Positions 61,095 through 64,000 of a stretch of DNA of 64,000 bases are shown here, piece by piece. The notes beneath the pieces were generated by a model that saw only the letters and a program-made list of their open reading frames with translations, was not told the DNA's origin and searched no databases. How positions within the stretch are numbered: position 1 is the stretch's first letter; each line of letters starts with the position of its first letter. The position numbers and the translations under genes were made by a program. This stretch comes from JALOLG01 sp963722415 (GTDB taxonomy: Bacteria > Actinomycetota > Acidimicrobiia > Acidimicrobiales > Ilumatobacteraceae), in NCBI GenBank assembly GCA_963722415.1, contig CAVRNI010000061.1, positions 62,001 to 126,000 of the forward strand, written 5' to 3'.

Positions 61095-62411
61095 GTGACG
61101 CACGCCCCCGCGGGCCAAGGATCCGATCCGTGCCCCGTCTGCGGGCACCCAGAAGACGCGCACGTCGTGTGGCACGCCGACGCGACCTTCGACGGCTGGG
61201 CACACTGCACGATCGGCACAGGTGACCTCGCCTGCACGTGCTGGCGCGAGTGGCCGCGACTGTCGGAGGAGTCCGACGACCCGGCGTTCGCGGAGTTCGT
61301 GCCCGAGACGGACGACCGGCCGTCTCGGCACGACTGGCGCTCCGTCGTGCGGACATTCGGCAAGGTCCTGATCGCGATCGGGCTGCTGCTCGCCGGCTTC
61401 GTCGTGTACCAACTGTGGGGGACCGGCATCGAGGCCAGGCGCGCCCAGAACGAGCTCGAAGACGAGTTCGAATCGCTGCTCGCGGCGACCACGACGACCT
61501 CGGCTCCCACGACGACGTCGACCGCGACGCCCGCGTCGAGCGCACCACTCGACACCGTGTCCGACACGGTGCCGGCCCCGACGACCGTGCCGGCTCCCAC
61601 GACGGTGCCGATCGCCGAAGGTGATCCCGTCGCCCGCCTCGAGATCCCCGAGATCGGGCTCGACGTCGTCGTCGTCGCCGGCGTGTCGGTCGACGACCTC
61701 CGGCGCGGGCCCGGCCATTACCCGGACACGCCACTTCCCGGCCAGTACGGCAACGCCGCGATCGCCGGTCACCGCATGACCTACGACGGTCCGTTCCAGC
61801 ACATCGACGAACTCGACCCTGGCCACGAGATCGTCGTCACCACCCTCGCCGGTCGTTACGTCTACGAGGTGACCGGCACCGAGATCGTCGAACCCACCGA
61901 CACCGAAGTGGTCGCGACCACCAACCCCGACATCGCCGAGTTGACGTTGACGTCGTGCCACCCGGAGTGGTCGACACGCCAACGGATCATCGTCCACAGC
62001 CTCCTCATCGCCGATGAGTCGGCACCCGTCACGTACGCCGCGGGTGCGACGCCGACCACGACGACCACGACGATCGTCTCGCCGACCACGACGGTCGCGG
62101 CCGTCACATCGACCGCGACGACCACTCCGGTCACGACGAGCACGATCGCGGCTTCCGTCCCGACACCCGACCCGACGATCCCGGCACCGGCCGCCGACGC
62201 CTTCTCCGACGGGTGGTTCCACGACCGCTCGGCGATCCCCCAGGTCGTGCTGTGGGCGTTGGTCGTGGCGGCCATCGCCATCGGCGCCCACGTGCTGCGC
62301 CGGCTCGCCGGCCGCCGGCTCGTCGGCATCGCTGTCGGCATCGTCCCGTTCCTGATCGCGCTGTACTTCTTCTACGAGAACGTCAACCGCCTCCTCCCCC
62401 CGAGCCTTTGA
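61095..62411 (+). CDS. Class E-type sortase with N-terminal cysteine-rich module and C-terminal membrane segments
   Basis: A 438-residue protein. Residues 10-50 hold five cysteines (CPVCGHP, AHCTIG, LACTCW), resembling a small zinc-binding module. A membrane helix is at about 90-108 (VLIAIGLLLAGFVVYQLWG), then a coiled segment and a Thr/Pro/Ser linker. The sortase core is at 175-310, with His226 in IAGHRMTY, Cys288 in TLTSCHPEWS and Arg295 or Arg297. A second Thr-rich linker precedes two C-terminal membrane helices. Sortases join sorting-signal proteins to the wall or lipid. No substrate with an obvious LPxTG/LAxTG is in the window. Confidence 0.85.
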   Translation: MTHAPAGQGSDPCPVCGHPEDAHVVWHADATFDGWAHCTIGTGDLACTCWREWPRLSEESDDPAFAEFVPETDDRPSRHDWRSVVRTFGKVLIAIGLLLAGFVVYQLWGTGIEARRAQNELEDEFESLLAATTTTSAPTTTSTATPASSAPLDTVSDTVPAPTTVPAPTTVPIAEGDPVARLEIPEIGLDVVVVAGVSVDDLRRGPGHYPDTPLPGQYGNAAIAGHRMTYDGPFQHIDELDPGHEIVVTTLAGRYVYEVTGTEIVEPTDTEVVATTNPDIAELTLTSCHPEWSTRQRIIVHSLLIADESAPVTYAAGATPTTTTTTIVSPTTTVAAVTSTATTTPVTTSTIAASVPTPDPTIPAPAADAFSDGWFHDRSAIPQVVLWALVVAAIAIGAHVLRRLAGRRLVGIAVGIVPFLIALYFFYENVNRLLPPSL

Positions 62412-62423
62412 CGATGACCACGC

Positions 62424-62687
62424 ATGACCACGCCTGACACCGACCCCGTGCGCGCCCGCCGGGCACAGATCGCGAAGTGGACGCTGCTCGCCAACCGCCT
62501 CGGCTATCTCGCTCTCGCGCTGGCCGTCGTCCTGTTCGTGATCGCGTTCATGGTGGGTTTCTCCTCGCCGATGGCGACCTTGGTGGTCGCCGCGATGATC
62601 GTGTCGTTCGTGCTCCTGGTGCCCTCGATCATCCTCGGCTACGCGGTCAAAGCGGCCGAACGGGACGATCTCCAGCACGGGCACTGA
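62424..62687 (+). CDS. Small two-helix membrane protein
   Basis: An 87-residue protein with two hydrophobic helices (GYLALALAVVLFVIAFMVGF and LVVAAMIVSFVLLVPSIILG), a basic N-terminus and a charged tail. It is not recognised. It follows the sortase gene by 12 bases, so it may be co-transcribed with it. Confidence 0.7.
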   Translation: MTTPDTDPVRARRAQIAKWTLLANRLGYLALALAVVLFVIAFMVGFSSPMATLVVAAMIVSFVLLVPSIILGYAVKAAERDDLQHGH

Positions 62688-62695
62688 ACTCGGAG

Positions 62696-62712
62696 GTTAC
62701 CCTCTGGTAACC
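62696..62712. promoter_or_regulatory. Perfect inverted repeat abutting the TetR start codon, likely autorepressor operator
   Basis: GGTTACC-TCT-GGTAACC ends at the base before the ATG at 62713. It overlaps or lies directly after a GGAGG ribosome site (62693-62697). Binding of the TetR product here would block transcription and translation of its own gene. Confidence 0.65.
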
Positions 62713-63321
62713 ATGTCCACGTCCCGCGCCCCCAGCCCCCGACTGTCCGCGACCGCGCGCCGGGAACAGATCCTCGACGTCGCACTCGAGGTGTTCGGCC
62801 GCGCCGGCTTCCACGGTGCTTCGATGAACGACGTCGCCGACGCCGCCGGTGTCACGAAACCCGTGCTGTACCAGCACTTCGACTCCAAGCGCGAGCTGTA
62901 CCGGGCACTGCTCGAAGAGGTCGGCAACCGGTTGCTCTCGGCGATCGCCAAGGCCACCGCCGACGCACCGGACGGTCGTTCACAGACCCAGCGCGGCTTC
63001 CAGGCCTACTTCCGCTGGGTCGCCGAGGACCACGACGAGTTCAAGCTGTTGTACGGCGGCGGCACCCGCCGCGACGACGAGTTCCGCAGCGCGATCCGCC
63101 ACGTCACCGCCGAAGCGGCCGATGCGATCGCGCCCCTGATCGCGGTCGACATCGATCCGGAGCACCGGCGCACCATCGCCCACGCGCTCGTCGGTCTCGC
63201 CGAGGGCGCCAGCCGGCGGCTCGTCGAGCGCGGCGAGAACTTCGACCCCGACGAGATCGCCCGCCAGGTGAGCGACCTCGCCTGGGCAGGCCTGCGCGCC
63301 GTGCATCCTCTGTCTGATTGA
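62713..63321 (+). CDS. TetR/AcrR family transcriptional regulator
   Basis: A 202-residue repressor. The helix-turn-helix is at about 20-65 (ILDVALEVFGRAGFHGASMN, then DVADAAGVTKPVLYQHFDSK). The C-terminal helical ligand domain is of TetR type with a conserved AYFRWVAEDHDEFKLLYGG region. The perfect palindrome just before the ATG is the probable operator. Ligand and targets are unknown. The gene ends in a palindrome shared with the convergent acetyltransferase gene. Confidence 0.92.
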   Translation: MSTSRAPSPRLSATARREQILDVALEVFGRAGFHGASMNDVADAAGVTKPVLYQHFDSKRELYRALLEEVGNRLLSAIAKATADAPDGRSQTQRGFQAYFRWVAEDHDEFKLLYGGGTRRDDEFRSAIRHVTAEAADAIAPLIAVDIDPEHRRTIAHALVGLAEGASRRLVERGENFDPDEIARQVSDLAWAGLRAVHPLSD

Positions 63322-63338
63322 GCCGGCTCAATCAGACA
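63311..63338. terminator. 28-bp palindrome shared by two convergent genes, bidirectional terminator
   Basis: TGTCTGATTGAGCC and GGCTCAATCAGACA form a continuous 14+14 palindrome. It contains the TGA of the TetR gene (63319-63321) and the TGA of the convergent acetyltransferase gene (63332-63334, minus strand). Confidence 0.65.
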
Positions 63339-63901
63339 CGGATCATGCCCCACATCTGGGGTCCGTCTCCCGGGACGTCCCACTCGCTGCGGACCTCGAA
63401 TCCGTGGTGCATGTAGTACGCCACGTTCGCCGGGGTCTCCGTCTCGAGATAGCACGGCAGGCCGTCCGCTTCGGCGCGCTCGAACATCACGTTCATCAGC
63501 GCCGTACCGAGCCCTTGGCGTTGCCAGTCGGGATGGGTGGCGAGGAGGTTCAGGTACCAGTGCGGCTCGGGCGGTGTGTTGGCCACCATCACCCCGCGCA
63601 GCGCGTCGAACCGCGCCAACCGCCAGGAGGGATGCTCGGGGATCGGTCCGACGTCGACGTCGACCTCGGGTCGACCGGGCGGCACCCACGCCGCGACGGC
63701 GACCGCGTCGTCGGTCGTCCACGTGTGCCCGTGGGCGAGCCAGCGAATCATCGGGATCCGGAACACTCCGCCCCGGTCACCCTCGTACTCCTCGTCGTCG
63801 GGATACAGCCAGCGCAGGACCGGATCGGCGGAGAACGCCCGCATCGCCGTCAAGCACAGGCGAGGCATCTCGGACGCGGTCGCCCGATGCGGAGCGGGCA
63901 T
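63332..63901 (-). CDS. GNAT family N-acetyltransferase
   Basis: A 189-residue acetyltransferase. The acetyl-CoA site is WYLNLLATHPDWQRQGLGTA (QxxGxG/A). LPCYLETETPANVAYYMHHG and FEVRSEWDVPGDGPQMWGMI are typical of the GNAT C-terminus. The N-terminal region (FSADPVLRWLYPDDEEYEGD) is seen in many single-domain actinobacterial GNATs of unknown substrate. ATG 63901 was chosen as a start behind the upstream thiolase stop; a TTG start at 63940 would overlap it. Confidence 0.85.
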   Translation of the reverse strand: MPAPHRATASEMPRLCLTAMRAFSADPVLRWLYPDDEEYEGDRGGVFRIPMIRWLAHGHTWTTDDAVAVAAWVPPGRPEVDVDVGPIPEHPSWRLARFDALRGVMVANTPPEPHWYLNLLATHPDWQRQGLGTALMNVMFERAEADGLPCYLETETPANVAYYMHHGFEVRSEWDVPGDGPQMWGMIRV

Positions 63902-63926
63902 CACGCGCTCACAGACGTTCGATGCC

Positions 63927-64000
63927 TCATAGCCGTTCAATGATGGTGACGTTGGCCTGCCCGCCGCCTTCGCACATCGTCTGCAGCCCGTAGCGGCCGC
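63927..64000 (-). CDS. Thiolase/acetyl-CoA acetyltransferase (C-terminal end only)
   Basis: The last 23 codons of a gene that runs off the right edge. The minus strand reads GRYGLQTMCEGGGQANVTII, then ERL and a stop. The CEGGGQANVTIIERL ending is that of thiolases (CxGGGQGxAxxxE), with the second catalytic Cys. The gene is only a fragment here, so the exact type (acetyl- or 3-ketoacyl-CoA thiolase) is not known. Confidence 0.85.
   Translation of the reverse strand, partial: GRYGLQTMCEGGGQANVTIIERL

Noticed and set aside
61050..62684. A long upstream extension of the ccmA frame across the sortase gene on the opposite strand
   Set aside because: The added sequence is low-complexity (Arg/Gly/Asp-rich) and antisense to a clear sortase; ccmA has a sensible ATG at 61049.
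1..64000. CRISPR arrays, tRNA/rRNA genes, insertion sequences or prophage
   Set aside because: No repeat-spacer arrays, tRNA cloverleaf or rRNA segments, transposase or phage structural genes were seen on either strand by eye.

Overview
The window is high-GC DNA with almost no intergenic space; no gap between genes exceeds 300 bases. I saw no rRNA, tRNA, CRISPR array, insertion sequence or phage gene. The gene content points to an actinobacterium, most likely of the Acidimicrobiia (Ilumatobacter-like). Indicators are a WhiB regulator close to a PdtaS-type histidine kinase, a DUF3090/SCO1664/histidine-phosphatase trio, DUF3107, paired ArsA-like ATPases, class E sortase, start codons directly behind TANNNT boxes, and secreted proteins built from beta repeats of the 'RxxDTR ... 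VDVxGWF' type. The genus-level guess is inference. Layout: 1-5.7 kb holds an edge-truncated PEP mutase-like gene, a lipoprotein, an enoyl-CoA hydratase, deoA-deoC nucleoside salvage and a large membrane protein. 5.7-13.6 kb is an alpha-glucoside uptake locus (two permeases, lipoprotein binding protein, divergent ATPase, GH13 alpha-glucosidase, LacI regulator). 13.7-16.3 kb has a hypothetical gene and alkylation repair (ogt, ada-alkA). 16.4-23.1 kb is an amidoligase-type cluster: two circularly permuted ATP-grasp proteins, an alpha-E protein, a transglutaminase and an MFS transporter. 23.1-26.4 kb has an acyl-CoA dehydrogenase, an L,D-transpeptidase with three beta repeats and a small winged-helix protein. 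26.5-29.3 kb is amtB-glnB followed by an F420/ferredoxin oxidoreductase beta-subunit homologue. 29.3-36.3 kb carries a reductase, uracil-DNA glycosylase, the phosphatase/DUF3090/SCO1664 trio, etfBA, a lipid kinase and a GDPD. 36.4-39.2 kb has whiB, an MscS channel and pdtaS. 39.3-49.3 kb has a P450 with its ferredoxin, an rRNA methyltransferase, two ArsA ATPases with DUF3107, GlxA/PfpI regulators, PhzF, a SufR-like regulator divergent from mrp, and a zincin. 49.3-54.5 kb encodes secreted proteins, a molybdopterin enzyme and a DUF4328 protein. 54.5-61.0 kb is a complete System I cytochrome c maturation operon (ccmA-B-C-D-E-F-tlpA-ccmH-ccmI-like). 61.1-64.0 kb has a class E sortase, a small membrane protein, a TetR regulator with an obvious operator, an acetyltransferase and the C-terminus of a thiolase. 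A strong overall feature is that at least thirteen genes are broken by frameshifts, and nearly all are repaired by removing a single base. This looks like insertion-type sequencing error rather than real gene decay. Those genes are annotated here over their full inferred span.
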